Shown here: positions 1 through 9,142 of the stretch, in pieces
Layout: every line of letters begins with the position of its first letter
How positions within the stretch are numbered: position 1 is the stretch's first letter
NCBI RefSeq assembly: GCF_006335125.1
Contig: NZ_VDMO01000003.1
Coordinates: 124,001 to 188,000, forward strand
DNA from: Deinococcus radiopugnans ATCC 19172
GTDB taxonomy: Bacteria; Deinococcota; Deinococci; Deinococcales; Deinococcaceae
Length of the DNA: 64,000 nucleotides
Direction of reading: 5' to 3'
The notes under the pieces: generated by a model
Database searches by the model: none
Told to the model about the DNA's origin: nothing
The model's input: the letters and a program-made list of their open reading frames with translations, nothing else
Made by a program: the position numbers and the translations under genes

Positions 1-1
1 G

Positions 2-211
2 GCGGTGGGCGACGCCGGGCTGATCGTGCGCCCGCGCGACGTGCTGGGCGTGGCCAGCGCCCTGACCCGGCTGCTGGACGACGCGCCGCTGCGCGCCCGC
101 CTGGGCCGCGCCGCCCGCGAGCGGGTCATGGAGCTGTTCACTCTCGACGGCTGCCTGGACGCCTACCGCCGGGCCTACCCGCTGGTGATCGCCGGGGAGG
201 CCCTGTCGTGA
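2..211 (+). CDS. Glycosyltransferase, GT4-like, C-terminal end only (5' truncated by window)
   Basis: Only the last 69 or so codons are inside the window. The visible part begins GDAGLIVRP, followed by a D/E-rich helix, RARLGRAARERV and LFTLDGCLDAYRRAY. This is the usual end of GT-B family 4 glycosyltransferases, where the nucleotide-sugar binding half closes with a helix crossing back to the N-terminal domain. Its stop overlaps the start of the next gene (GTGA), so the two are translationally coupled and belong to the polysaccharide locus that follows. The sugar donor cannot be told from this fragment. Confidence 0.7.
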   Translation, partial: AVGDAGLIVRPRDVLGVASALTRLLDDAPLRARLGRAARERVMELFTLDGCLDAYRRAYPLVIAGEALS

Positions 212-1722
212 CCGGGTCGCGCAGCGGCGACGTGGTCCGTGGCGGCCTGCTCGGGCCAGCCGGGAAGGACCGGGCGACGGCGCCGGGTGGTCCGGTGGAC
301 CAGACGCCGGTTGCAGTGTCCGGGCCGCTGGGCGTGTTCCGGGAGCTGGCGGCGCAGCGTGGGGCCTCAGAGCATGGCGCGTCCCGGCGCCCCTCGTCCA
401 CTTCCCTGCACACGGGGACGCGGGTCAGCACGACCAGCACCCGGCTGCATCTGCCCGGCGAACTGCCGGAGCGGCTGCGTGAGGTGGACCTGAAGCTGGC
501 CGCCGACCGCTCGAACGCCGTGGACGCCGAGGAACTGGCCGCCTACCTGGAAGCCGACGGGCTGGGCGACGAGGTGCTGCGGGACCGCTACGGCGCAGAC
601 GGCCTGTTCGACGCCGCCGAGATGCTGTACCGGCAGAAGGGCACCGGGGGCGCGCTGGACCGCTTGCCGACACCCACCACCCCGGCCTTTCCCTGGCAGA
701 TGCTGCTGCGTGGGCCGATGTACCTGCTGCCGGGGCTGGCCGGCCTGCTGATCGCCGGGGCACTGGGCGCGGAGGCCAAGGCGGCCTTCGTGCTGGCCGC
801 CGCTTTCGGCTGGGGCTGGACCATGACGGTGGCGGGCGTGCGTTACGCCGAACCGTTCGCGGTGCCGGGGCGTGCGCTGCGGGGCACGCTGCTGGTCAGC
901 GCGGGCGCCGGCCTGCTGGGCGGGGCCGTGGTCGCGGCGGCCCTGGGCGGCGACGTGCCCACCGGCGCGCGGGTGGGCGGCGCCGTGGCCCTGTCCAGCG
1001 GCGCGGCGGGCGTGCTGCTGTCGCTGGGGCGGCTCGGGCAGTTCGCGGGGGCCTTTGCCAGTCCGCTGCTGGCCGCCGGAGTCGTCCTGGCGCTGCCATC
1101 GCGCCCGGCGGCGCTGTTCGGGCTGGCGCTGCTGGCCGCCGTGCCCACCCTCACGGCCCTGAACGTGACCCGCCCGCGCGGCAGCCTGCCGGCGGGGCTC
1201 ACCACCCTGCGCCCGCATCTGCCGCACGCCGCGTACGGCTGGGCCATGGCCGCCGCTTTCGTGGCCCTGAGCGTGCGGACCGGCACCTGGCCGCTGCTGC
1301 CGGTGATCCTGGGCGCGGGCCTGCTGGAAGCCGGGGTGTGGCACGTCCAGGAACGCTTGCAGGTGGCGGCCCGGACCCTGCGGACCCTGCCGGACCTGCG
1401 CCGGGTGGGGCTGCCCACCGTGCTGCTGGGGGCTGCCGGCTACGGCGTGGCACTGGGAGCAGCGCTGGTGGTTCTGGCGCTGCTGCCCCTGCCCATCCAC
1501 CTGCAGACCACACTGCTGACCGTCACGCTGTACAGCGCCGGACTGCTGCTCAGCTCCTGGCTGGCCAACCAGCGCCGACTGGCCTTCCTGACAGCCGTCT
1601 GGGTGCTGGGCGCCGCCGCCCTGGCGCTGGGCCTGCCGCCCCCCCTGTTCGCCCTGCTCACACTGCTCGCCCTGCTGTTTCCCACCCTCCATACCCTCTC
1701 TGACCCCAGGAGTTACCGCTGA
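208..1722 (+). CDS. Multi-pass membrane protein of the polysaccharide locus, function unknown
   Basis: The 504-residue frame opens on GTG overlapping the previous stop. The first 70 or so residues are low complexity, so the true start could be internal. Residues about 75-150 are a charged helical region (LPERLREVDLKLAADRS). From about residue 160 to the end there are roughly ten to twelve hydrophobic segments rich in Ala, Leu and Gly. The position between a GT4-type glycosyltransferase and sugar-nucleotide enzymes suggests an exporter, flippase or polymerase subunit, much as PelG sits beside PelF. I see no sequence motif that proves this. The stop overlaps the next ATG by one base (TGATG). 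Confidence 0.6.
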   Translation: MTGSRSGDVVRGGLLGPAGKDRATAPGGPVDQTPVAVSGPLGVFRELAAQRGASEHGASRRPSSTSLHTGTRVSTTSTRLHLPGELPERLREVDLKLAADRSNAVDAEELAAYLEADGLGDEVLRDRYGADGLFDAAEMLYRQKGTGGALDRLPTPTTPAFPWQMLLRGPMYLLPGLAGLLIAGALGAEAKAAFVLAAAFGWGWTMTVAGVRYAEPFAVPGRALRGTLLVSAGAGLLGGAVVAAALGGDVPTGARVGGAVALSSGAAGVLLSLGRLGQFAGAFASPLLAAGVVLALPSRPAALFGLALLAAVPTLTALNVTRPRGSLPAGLTTLRPHLPHAAYGWAMAAAFVALSVRTGTWPLLPVILGAGLLEAGVWHVQERLQVAARTLRTLPDLRRVGLPTVLLGAAGYGVALGAALVVLALLPLPIHLQTTLLTVTLYSAGLLLSSWLANQRRLAFLTAVWVLGAAALALGLPPPLFALLTLLALLFPTLHTLSDPRSYR

Positions 1723-2759
1723 TGACCCAGACCACCCTGCCCGGCCCCCAGTCCCCCACCTCTGCCCAGCGCCCGCTGGTGGCCGTGACCGGCGCGGACG
1801 GCTTTATCGGCTCGCACCTGACCGAGGAACTGGTCCGCGCGGGCTACCGCGTGCGGGCCATGGCGATCTACAACTCGCAGGGGTCCTACGGCTGGCTGGA
1901 CACCGTGCCTGCCGAGACGATGCAGCACGTGGAGGTCCAACTGGGCGACGTGCGCGACGCCGGCAGCGTGCGGGCGCTGATGCGGGACGCCCGGACGGTG
2001 TACCACCTGGCCGCCCTGATCGCCATTCCGTATTCCTACGTCGCGCCGCGCTCCTACGTGGAGACCAACATCACCGGCACCCTGAACGTGCTGGAGGCCG
2101 CCCGCGATCTGGGCACCGGCCGCGTCGTTCACACCTCGACCTCCGAGGTCTACGGCACCGCCCGCACCGCGCCCATTCACGAAAGCCACCCCTTGCAGGG
2201 CCAATCGCCGTACTCGGCCACCAAGATCGGGGCCGACAAGCTGGCCGAGAGCTACCACCTGAGCTTCGGGCTGCCGGTGGTGACCCTGCGGCCCTTCAAC
2301 ACCTACGGCCCGCGCCAGAGCGCCCGCGCGGTGATTCCCACCATCATCTCTCAGGTGGCGGCGGGCCGGCGCGAGATCCGGCTGGGCGACCTGCGGCCCA
2401 CCCGCGACTTCAATTACGTCGCCGACACCGCCCGAGCCTTCCGCGCCGTGGGTGAGGCGGGCGACGAGGTGCTGGGCCGCACGCTGAACGCCGGATCGGG
2501 CCGCGAGATCACCGTGGGCGACACCGTAAAACTGATCGGTCAGGTGATGGGCGCACAGCTGAACGTGACCCAGGAGGACCTGCGCCTGCGCCCCGAGGGC
2601 AGCGAGGTGATGCGCCTGCTCGCCGACCACACCGAGCTGAGCCGCCTGACCGGCTGGCAGCCTGAATTCACGCTGGAAGAGGGGCTGAAGCGCACCGCCG
2701 AGTGGTTCACCGATCCCGTTAACCTGGCCCGGTACCGCGTCGATCAGTACACCGTCTGA
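1722..2759 (+). CDS. NAD-dependent sugar-nucleotide 4,6-dehydratase/epimerase (SDR, LegB/GMD-like)
   Basis: Extended short-chain dehydrogenase of 345 residues. The Rossmann motif GADGFIG lies near residue 24, and catalytic Tyr and Lys are in YSATK near residue 164. The Thr-Ser-Glu of STSEVYG near residue 140 matches GDP-mannose 4,6-dehydratase and LegB, which keep a Glu at that place for dehydration; plain C4-epimerases do not. The MAIYNSQGSYGWLD stretch also resembles LegB. The likely role is making a 4-keto-6-deoxy sugar nucleotide for the surface polymer, but the substrate is unknown and C4-epimerisation is not excluded. It is coupled by a one-base overlap to the membrane protein before it. 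Confidence 0.8.
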   Translation: MTQTTLPGPQSPTSAQRPLVAVTGADGFIGSHLTEELVRAGYRVRAMAIYNSQGSYGWLDTVPAETMQHVEVQLGDVRDAGSVRALMRDARTVYHLAALIAIPYSYVAPRSYVETNITGTLNVLEAARDLGTGRVVHTSTSEVYGTARTAPIHESHPLQGQSPYSATKIGADKLAESYHLSFGLPVVTLRPFNTYGPRQSARAVIPTIISQVAAGRREIRLGDLRPTRDFNYVADTARAFRAVGEAGDEVLGRTLNAGSGREITVGDTVKLIGQVMGAQLNVTQEDLRLRPEGSEVMRLLADHTELSRLTGWQPEFTLEEGLKRTAEWFTDPVNLARYRVDQYTV

Positions 2760-2784
2760 GAGAAAAGTCTAAGAGAGAACTGAG

Positions 2785-2796
2785 CGTTAATTAACG
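2785..2796. promoter_or_regulatory. 12-bp perfect palindrome in the spacer before the nucleotidyltransferase gene
   Basis: CGTTAATTAACG is a perfect palindrome in an AT-rich patch of a 156-bp spacer (2760-2915). AT-rich dyads are rare in this GC-rich window, so this could be an operator. It does not match the Deinococcus RDRM, and no partner regulator is evident. The same spacer ends in a strong Shine-Dalgarno, AAAGGAGG, before the ATG at 2916. Confidence 0.3.
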
Positions 2797-2915
2797 GTCT
2801 GAAACCTCTCTGAAACGCATCTGATGCTCAGCTGATCGACGACAACAACGACGCCTCATTCAAAGTTCACCCCAGATTCATTCCTGCTTCTCCCTGGGCA
2901 GGAAAGGAGGAGCCT

Positions 2916-3653
2916 ATGCACGCAGTTATCCTGGCCGGAGGAAAAGGCACCCGTTTGCGCCCTTACACCACCTGCGTTCCCAAGCCGCTCGTGCCCATCG
3001 GCGACACCTACTCGATTCTGGAAATCGTGCTGTACCAGCTGCGCGCGCACGGCTTCACCTCGGTCACGCTGGCGGTGGGGCACATGGGTCACCTGATCCG
3101 CGCCTTCGTGGGCGACGGCAGCCGCTACGGCCTGCAGGTGGACTACACCGACGAGGAAACCCCGCTGGGCACCATCGGCCCGGTGCTGAACGTGCTGGAC
3201 ACCCTGCCCGAGCATTTTCTGGTGATGAACGGCGACGTGCTGACCAACCTGAACTACGGCACCTTCCTGCAGCGCCACATCCAGTCGGACCGCCCGGTGA
3301 CGGTGGCGACCTACAACCGCGAGATCAAGAGTGAATTTGGCGTGCTGGACATCGACGAGACCGGCAGTCAGATCGTCGCCTTCCGCGAGAAGCCCACCGT
3401 GCACTTTCAGGTCAGCATGGGCATCTACGCCGTGACCCGCCAGACCCTGCGCGGCTACACGCCGGGACAGGTGCTGGGCTTCGACACGCTGATGCTGGAC
3501 CTGCTGGCCGCCCGGCAGTTTCCCGGCAGCGACCTGTTCGGAGGGTACTGGCTGGACATCGGCCGTCCGGAGGACTACGACATGGCCAACCGCGAGTGGG
3601 AGGAGATGTCGGCGATCCTGCTGCCGCACCTGACCCTGAGCGCCGCGGACTGA
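2916..3653 (+). CDS. Sugar-1-phosphate nucleotidyltransferase
   Basis: Protein of 245 residues that transfers a nucleotidyl group onto a sugar 1-phosphate. The N-terminal LAGGKGTRLRPYT loop binds the NTP and PKPLVPIG follows; MNGDVL carries the metal-binding Asp and EKP comes later. It lacks the C-terminal left-handed beta-helix of long GlmU/RmlA types, so it is the short form, as in many GDP-mannose or CDP/dTDP-glucose loci. A strong Shine-Dalgarno (AAAGGAGG) about 6 nt upstream fixes the ATG. Between two SDR genes, it probably provides the activated sugar that they remodel. The base and sugar are not predictable by eye. Confidence 0.85.
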   Translation: MHAVILAGGKGTRLRPYTTCVPKPLVPIGDTYSILEIVLYQLRAHGFTSVTLAVGHMGHLIRAFVGDGSRYGLQVDYTDEETPLGTIGPVLNVLDTLPEHFLVMNGDVLTNLNYGTFLQRHIQSDRPVTVATYNREIKSEFGVLDIDETGSQIVAFREKPTVHFQVSMGIYAVTRQTLRGYTPGQVLGFDTLMLDLLAARQFPGSDLFGGYWLDIGRPEDYDMANREWEEMSAILLPHLTLSAAD

Positions 3654-3654
3654 G

Positions 3655-4575
3655 ATGCCGGACGCTGGCCGTTCGCCCGTCTCTCTGTCCGGCCAGGTGC
3701 TGGTGCTGGGCGCCCGCGGCTTTCTGGGCCGCCGCATTCTGGCGGCCCTTGAGACGGCCGGACAGGCGGTGCGCGTCCCCCCGCCGGGCGACCTGACGGC
3801 GGCCACACGCGCCGACTGGGACGCCCTGCTGGACGGCGTCGCGGGCGTGATCAACGCGGCCGGGCGCACTGCGGGCAGCCCCAGCGAACTGGCCCGTGCC
3901 AATGCCCTGCTGCCCGCACGCCTGCTGGAAGAGGCGGCGCGCGTGAACGTGAAGCTGGTCCATCTGGGTTCGGCCGCGGAGTACGGGGCGGTGCCGGAGG
4001 GCCACGCCTCGCGCGAGGACGATCCGGCGCGGCCCCTGTCGCCCTACGGCGCGTCCAAGCTGGCCGGCACCGTCCTGATCAAGGAGGCGCTTCGCAGCGG
4101 GCGCGTCCAGGCCGCCGTCCTGCGGCTGACCAATCCGCTGGGCGCGGGTCTCGGTGCCGGAACCCTGCCGGGCCGCGCCGCCCGCGAATTGGCCCAGGCC
4201 ACGCGCGCCGGTCAGGACACGGTGCGCTTCGGCCCGCTGGGCGCGCGGCGCGATTTCGTGGACGCCCGTGACGTCGCCCGCGCCGCCGTACACGCCCTGA
4301 CCTCGGACCTGAGCGGCGTGGTCAACATGGGCAGTGGGCAGGCCCGTCCGGTGCGCGATCTGGTGGACGGCCTGGTGACCCTGACCGGGTTCCGGGGCCA
4401 GATTCTGGAAGACGCCCCCGGCAGCCCCCGCAGCGGCGACGTGCCGTACCAGCGCGCCGACATTTCACGCCTGCGGGACAGTGGCTTCACGTTGCGCCAC
4501 ACCTTTCACGACTCGCTCGACTCGCTTTTGTGTGGACTGGAGCCCACTGAAGCCAGATCGCCTGTGCCGGGTTGA
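3655..4575 (+). CDS. NAD(P)-dependent epimerase/reductase (SDR)
   Basis: 306 residues. The Rossmann motif GARGFLG is near residue 21, and catalytic YGASK near residue 125. The residue two before the conserved Tyr in GSAAEYG is Ala, not the Glu seen in the upstream SDR. This fits an epimerase or 4-ketoreductase (GDP-fucose-synthase or RmlD-like) rather than a dehydratase. It starts one base after the previous stop, so it is co-transcribed. Together with the upstream dehydratase and nucleotidyltransferase it gives a short deoxysugar-nucleotide pathway. Confidence 0.8.
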   Translation: MPDAGRSPVSLSGQVLVLGARGFLGRRILAALETAGQAVRVPPPGDLTAATRADWDALLDGVAGVINAAGRTAGSPSELARANALLPARLLEEAARVNVKLVHLGSAAEYGAVPEGHASREDDPARPLSPYGASKLAGTVLIKEALRSGRVQAAVLRLTNPLGAGLGAGTLPGRAARELAQATRAGQDTVRFGPLGARRDFVDARDVARAAVHALTSDLSGVVNMGSGQARPVRDLVDGLVTLTGFRGQILEDAPGSPRSGDVPYQRADISRLRDSGFTLRHTFHDSLDSLLCGLEPTEARSPVPG

Positions 4576-4651
4576 AGGTTCCTGCTTTTCATCGTGACCC
4601 GTTGAACCCATTCTGACTCCCCCTTCGCCTTCCGCCCCGAGGAACCTGCCC

Positions 4652-6847
4652 TTGAAGAAAAAAGTCCTGCTGCTGTCCGCCCTAACCCTGTCCATGCTGC
4701 TGGCCTCCTGCGGTGGTTCGCCGTCATCCACGGTGACGGCGCTTCCGCCTGGGGCCGATCTTCCCGATGATTCGGGTCAGACCCTTGTGCCGCGCAGCGA
4801 TTACAACCGGGACCACAGCACGAATCACAACGACGAGATCACGGTCATTCCCCCAGACCCCAAGCCGGGCAACCTGCCCACCCACGCCCGTCTGGGCGAG
4901 GCCACCATCCTCAAAGCCACCCGCCTGAGGGCCCAGACGCTGCCGGGCAATGCCCAGACCGACAAGGTGGATCTGCGAGTCTTGGTGGTCAGCAGCGGCG
5001 CGGGCGATTTCGGGCTGGACAGCGCCACGGCCATGCTCCAGCAGGCCGGCGTGCCCTACGACGTGCTGAACGCCAGTCAGCAGACCCTGGGGCAGGGCAG
5101 CCTGATCAACGCGGACAGCACCGGTAAGTACCAGGGGATCATGTTGACCAGCAACGCCCTGGTGGCTGAAACCAGTCCCGGCGTGTACACCAGCGCCCTG
5201 GACAGCGGCGAGTGGGACACCCTGTTCGCGTACGAGGCGGCCTATAAGGTGCGGCAACTGGCCCTGTACGGCTACCCCGGTGTCGCGCCGGAAGACTACG
5301 GTCTTCGGGCCGTGCCGGGGGCGGAAACCTCCACCACCTCCATGACGCCCAGCAGTGCGGGGCTGGGTGTCTTCAAGGACCTAAAGACCGATGTGACCCT
5401 GCCGGTTCAGTACGCCTACAGCTACCCGTCCGCCCTTGAGGCTGTTCCTGGCGTGACCACCACGCCGCTGCTGACCGATCCGCAGGGCCGGGTGCTGGCC
5501 GCCACCAGCACCGCTGCCGACGGGCGTGAACGCCTGCTGATCACCACCGCCCAGAACCCCTACCTGCGCCACACCCAGCTGATGGGCTATGGACTGGTGC
5601 AGTGGCTGACCAAAGGCGTGCATCTGGGGGAGCACCGCCGCTTCCTGCAGGTCGACATCGACGACTATTTTTCGGATGGCGACCACCTGAACGCGCAGAC
5701 CGGCCTGGTGTATACCACCACCTTCCGCCTGAGCGGCTCCGACATGCTGTCGGCGCGGGATCAACAGACACGGATCGGGCAGGACTATCCGGTGGCGGTT
5801 GCCTTCCGCTACGCGTTGGCTTTTAACGGCGGCGGCGCGTTCCCCAACGCTCCGGCCTCGTGCAGTCTGGCAGTCAGGACGGTGGACCTGCTGACCAGCG
5901 TGAGCAAGTGCGTGATGGGCAGCTTCGACTGGGTCAACCACACCCGTGATCACCAGCGTCTGGACGTGATGGATCTCAAGACGGTCAAGCAGCAGGTCGG
6001 CGGCAACCTGACCATCGCCGCCAAGCTGGGCCTGCCCCTCAGCAAGAAGAGCCTGGTGACCGGCGAACACAGCGGGCTGGGCAACATGGACCCCGGCGAC
6101 GACGGCACCCACAACGACGAGGCCACGGTCGGCCCCAAGCAGGATCTGGGCCTGGGCCGCAGCAACCCCAACATGCTCGCGGCTGCTGTCAGCGCCGGGG
6201 TGCGCTTTATTGCCTCGGACCACAGCGTCGCCAGTCAGCGCGATGATTCCTGCGCCACCTGCGGCGTGCAGCACCCACTGAACCCCAATCTGTTCCTGGT
6301 GCCGCGCTGGCCCACCAACGTGCACTACCACGTCACCACGCCCGCCGAGGTCACCGCTTCCTACAACAGCATCTATGCTCCCGGCGGTATCCGCCCGTAT
6401 TGGGATCACGCCCTGAGTTACGCCGAGGTGATGGACAAGGACAGTGACCTCTCCCTGAACCACATTCTGGGCGGCTACGCCTTTCCACACTACATGCACC
6501 AGCCCAATCTGCGCCAGTACGCTCCCGGACAGAGCTTGGCCAGCGACTGGGCACGCGCGGCATTGGACAAGTACAGCCAGTACAGCACGCTGCCCCTGAA
6601 CACCTACACATGGGATCAGCTGGGCGACTACCTGAAGAGCCATACCCTGGAAGAAAAGGCCAAGGCGGCGGGCACGCTGCGTGGCGTGTGGGACCGCAAA
6701 ACCAATGCAGTGGTCCTGAGCAACCTTGCGGCTGGAGCGGTCCCCCTCACCCTCACTGGCGCGAGCACCGGAGTGCCCTACGGTGCCTACCGGATTGCCG
6801 CCGTGAACCTGTCGGGAACCAAGACGGTGGCCGTCACGCCCCAGTAA
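4652..6847 (+). CDS. Lipoprotein, CE18 (Agd3-type) polysaccharide deacetylase, copy 1
   Basis: 731 residues. The TTG start precedes a lipoprotein signal (KKK, hydrophobic core, LASC with lipidated Cys20). Residues about 100-320 form a domain resembling the carbohydrate-binding part of Agd3. The catalytic part starts at DIDD (335-338), matching the deacetylase Asp motif, and HTRDH (430-434) matches the HTxxH metal-binding motif shared with CE4 enzymes. A C-terminal beta-rich tail ends the protein. Agd3 deacetylates galactosaminogalactan in Aspergillus, so this lipoprotein probably removes acetyl groups from an aminosugar polymer outside the cytoplasm. A close paralogue and a GH114 enzyme follow directly. 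The family is recognised from motifs and overall layout only. Confidence 0.7.
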   Translation: MKKKVLLLSALTLSMLLASCGGSPSSTVTALPPGADLPDDSGQTLVPRSDYNRDHSTNHNDEITVIPPDPKPGNLPTHARLGEATILKATRLRAQTLPGNAQTDKVDLRVLVVSSGAGDFGLDSATAMLQQAGVPYDVLNASQQTLGQGSLINADSTGKYQGIMLTSNALVAETSPGVYTSALDSGEWDTLFAYEAAYKVRQLALYGYPGVAPEDYGLRAVPGAETSTTSMTPSSAGLGVFKDLKTDVTLPVQYAYSYPSALEAVPGVTTTPLLTDPQGRVLAATSTAADGRERLLITTAQNPYLRHTQLMGYGLVQWLTKGVHLGEHRRFLQVDIDDYFSDGDHLNAQTGLVYTTTFRLSGSDMLSARDQQTRIGQDYPVAVAFRYALAFNGGGAFPNAPASCSLAVRTVDLLTSVSKCVMGSFDWVNHTRDHQRLDVMDLKTVKQQVGGNLTIAAKLGLPLSKKSLVTGEHSGLGNMDPGDDGTHNDEATVGPKQDLGLGRSNPNMLAAAVSAGVRFIASDHSVASQRDDSCATCGVQHPLNPNLFLVPRWPTNVHYHVTTPAEVTASYNSIYAPGGIRPYWDHALSYAEVMDKDSDLSLNHILGGYAFPHYMHQPNLRQYAPGQSLASDWARAALDKYSQYSTLPLNTYTWDQLGDYLKSHTLEEKAKAAGTLRGVWDRKTNAVVLSNLAAGAVPLTLTGASTGVPYGAYRIAAVNLSGTKTVAVTPQ

Positions 6848-6927
6848 GACTGGCCCACCGTTCCGCATCTCCTGTTTTCTCCGCATCCACCTTTTGAGAC
6901 CGCATCACACTGTTGAGGAGTCCTGCT

Positions 6928-9129
6928 ATGAAGCCACAAACCCTGCTGTCCGCCCTGTCCCTGACCCTGCTGCTGGCCGCCTGCGCTGGTCCGCAGGCCC
7001 CCGGCACGGTCAATGGCGCAAACCCGGTGCCCGGTTCCGCCGAGGACCTCGGCACCCGGCCTGTGGCCGTCGGACCAGACACGGTGGAACCCGCGTTCGA
7101 CAATGTGCCCGTCGTGTCAGGCCATGTGCATGCGCCGGACCCCGCTCCCACCTTCCGTGATCTGCCGAGAGACGCCCGGCTGGGGGCGGCCACCATTCCC
7201 CGGGGCACCCGCTTGAGCGCCCAGGCCTTGCCAGCCAACGCCCAGACTGACAAAGTCGAACTCCGGGTGCTGGTTCTGAGCAGTGGTGAGGGCGATTTCG
7301 GCCTCGACAGCGCCAGGGCCATGTTGCAGCAGAGCGGCGTGCCCTATGACGTGCTGGACGCCAGCGGGCAGACCCTGGACCAGTCCCGGCTGATCAACGC
7401 CGACGGCACCGGGAAATACCAGGGCGTGATCCTGACCAGCAACGCGTTGTTGACGCAGCCCACTTCCGGCGTGTACATCAGTGCCCTGGACAGCAGTGAG
7501 TGGGAGACCCTGTTCGCGTACGAGGCGGCCTACAAGGTGCGGCAACTGGCCCTGTACGGCTACCCCGGTGTCGCGCCGGAAGACTACGGTCTTCGGGCCG
7601 TGCCGGGGGCGGAGACCTCCACCACTTCCATGACGCCCAACGCCGCAGGAAAAGGGATTTTCACGGACCTGACGGGTACGGCGCTGCCGATTCAGTACGC
7701 CTACAGCTATCCGTCCGCGCTGGAACCCGTTACTGGTGTGACCACCACGCCGCTACTGACCGATCCGCAGGGCCGGGTGCTGGCCGCCACCAGCACCGCT
7801 GCCGACGGGCGTGAACGCCTGCTGATCACCACCTCCCAGAACGCGGCCCTGCTGCACACCCAGCTGCTGGGCTACGGTCTGGTGCAGTGGCTGACCAAAG
7901 GCGTGCATCTGGGGGAGCACCGCCGCTTCCTGCAGGTCGACATCGACGACTTCTTCTCGGCGGGCGATCACCTGAACTCGGCCACCGGACAGTTGTACGC
8001 CAAGCCCTTCCGCGTGAGCGCGGGCGACCTGATCTCGGTGGATTACCAGCAGAACGACCTCCGCAAGGATTTCAAGGTGGCCAGCCAGTTCAGGTATGCC
8101 CTGGTCTTCAACGGTGGCGGGGCCAAAACGTCGTCCCTCGGGTCCTGCCTGTTCTACTGGCTCGGCTCGGATCAGCTGACCAGCATCAGCAAATGCCTGA
8201 AAAATGATTTCGACTGGGTCAACCACACCAAAGACCACCTGCGGCTGGACGTGATCGACTACAAGACGGCCAGCGAGCAGATCGCCGGCAACTTCACCAT
8301 CGGCAGCAAGCTGGGCCTGCCGGTCAACCGCAAGAGTCTGGTCACCGGCGAGCACAGCGGCCTGGGCAATATGGACCCCAGCGACGACGGCACCCACAAC
8401 GACGACGACGTGAACCTGCCCAAGCAGGACCTGGGACTGACGCGCAGCAATCCCAACATGCTCGCGGCCGCCGACAGCGCCGGGGTGCGTTACCTGGGGG
8501 CCGATCACAGCGTCGCCAGTCAGTGGGACGCCTCCTGCGTCACCTGCGGCGTGCAGCATCCGCTGAATCCGAACCTGTTCCTGGTGCCACGCTGGCCGAT
8601 CAACATGCACTACCACGTCACCAACCCCGCCGAAGTACTGAAGTCCTACAACAGCATCTACGCTCCCGGCGGCACCCGGCCCTACTGGGACCATGCCCTG
8701 AGCTACACCGAGTTCCTGGACAAGGAAAGCGACCTGGCCCTGAACCACATGCTGGGCGGCGGCGCCTTCCCCCACTACCTGCACCAGACCAACCTGAACC
8801 AGTACGCCCTGGGCAAGAGCGTGGCCAGCGACTGGGTGCGGGCGGCGCTGACCAAATACAGCCGGTACAGCACCCTGCCGCTGAACACCTACCACTGGGA
8901 TCAGCTGGGCGACTACCTGAAGAGCCACACCCTGGAAGAAAAGGCCAAGGCCGCCGGGACGCTGGGGGCCGTGTGGGACCGCACGACCAACGTGGTGGCG
9001 ATCAGCAGCCGCGGCGGCAGCGTGCCCGCCACCCTGACCGGCGCGAACTCGGGCACCCCCTACGGCGCGTACCGGGCGCTGTCCAGCACGGTGAACGGCA
9101 CCGTCAACGTCGCGGTCACCCCCAGGTAG
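6928..9129 (+). CDS. Lipoprotein, CE18 (Agd3-type) polysaccharide deacetylase, copy 2
   Basis: 733 residues, a tandem paralogue of the preceding gene. The ATG at 6928 is chosen because GAGGAG lies about 8 nt upstream and the protein then starts with a clean lipoprotein signal (LLAAC, Cys19). The metal motifs are kept: DIDD at 338-341 and HTKDH at 433-437. Residues about 350-425, just before the HTKDH motif, differ strongly from copy 1. That part lies near the active site, so the two copies may differ in substrate. Flanking stretches are almost identical at DNA level. The C-terminal third is conserved between the copies (for example HYHVT and YAPGG). Confidence 0.7.
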   Translation: MKPQTLLSALSLTLLLAACAGPQAPGTVNGANPVPGSAEDLGTRPVAVGPDTVEPAFDNVPVVSGHVHAPDPAPTFRDLPRDARLGAATIPRGTRLSAQALPANAQTDKVELRVLVLSSGEGDFGLDSARAMLQQSGVPYDVLDASGQTLDQSRLINADGTGKYQGVILTSNALLTQPTSGVYISALDSSEWETLFAYEAAYKVRQLALYGYPGVAPEDYGLRAVPGAETSTTSMTPNAAGKGIFTDLTGTALPIQYAYSYPSALEPVTGVTTTPLLTDPQGRVLAATSTAADGRERLLITTSQNAALLHTQLLGYGLVQWLTKGVHLGEHRRFLQVDIDDFFSAGDHLNSATGQLYAKPFRVSAGDLISVDYQQNDLRKDFKVASQFRYALVFNGGGAKTSSLGSCLFYWLGSDQLTSISKCLKNDFDWVNHTKDHLRLDVIDYKTASEQIAGNFTIGSKLGLPVNRKSLVTGEHSGLGNMDPSDDGTHNDDDVNLPKQDLGLTRSNPNMLAAADSAGVRYLGADHSVASQWDASCVTCGVQHPLNPNLFLVPRWPINMHYHVTNPAEVLKSYNSIYAPGGTRPYWDHALSYTEFLDKESDLALNHMLGGGAFPHYLHQTNLNQYALGKSVASDWVRAALTKYSRYSTLPLNTYHWDQLGDYLKSHTLEEKAKAAGTLGAVWDRTTNVVAISSRGGSVPATLTGANSGTPYGAYRALSSTVNGTVNVAVTPR

Positions 9130-9142
9130 GGCCGGTGCGGGT

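Noticed and set aside
208..1722. Firm assignment as PelG
   Set aside because: The N-terminal region does not resemble PelG and no diagnostic motif was found. Only position suggests an exporter.
2785..2796. RDRM candidate in the polysaccharide locus
   Set aside because: The palindrome is CGTTAATTAACG, not the RDRM sequence or length.
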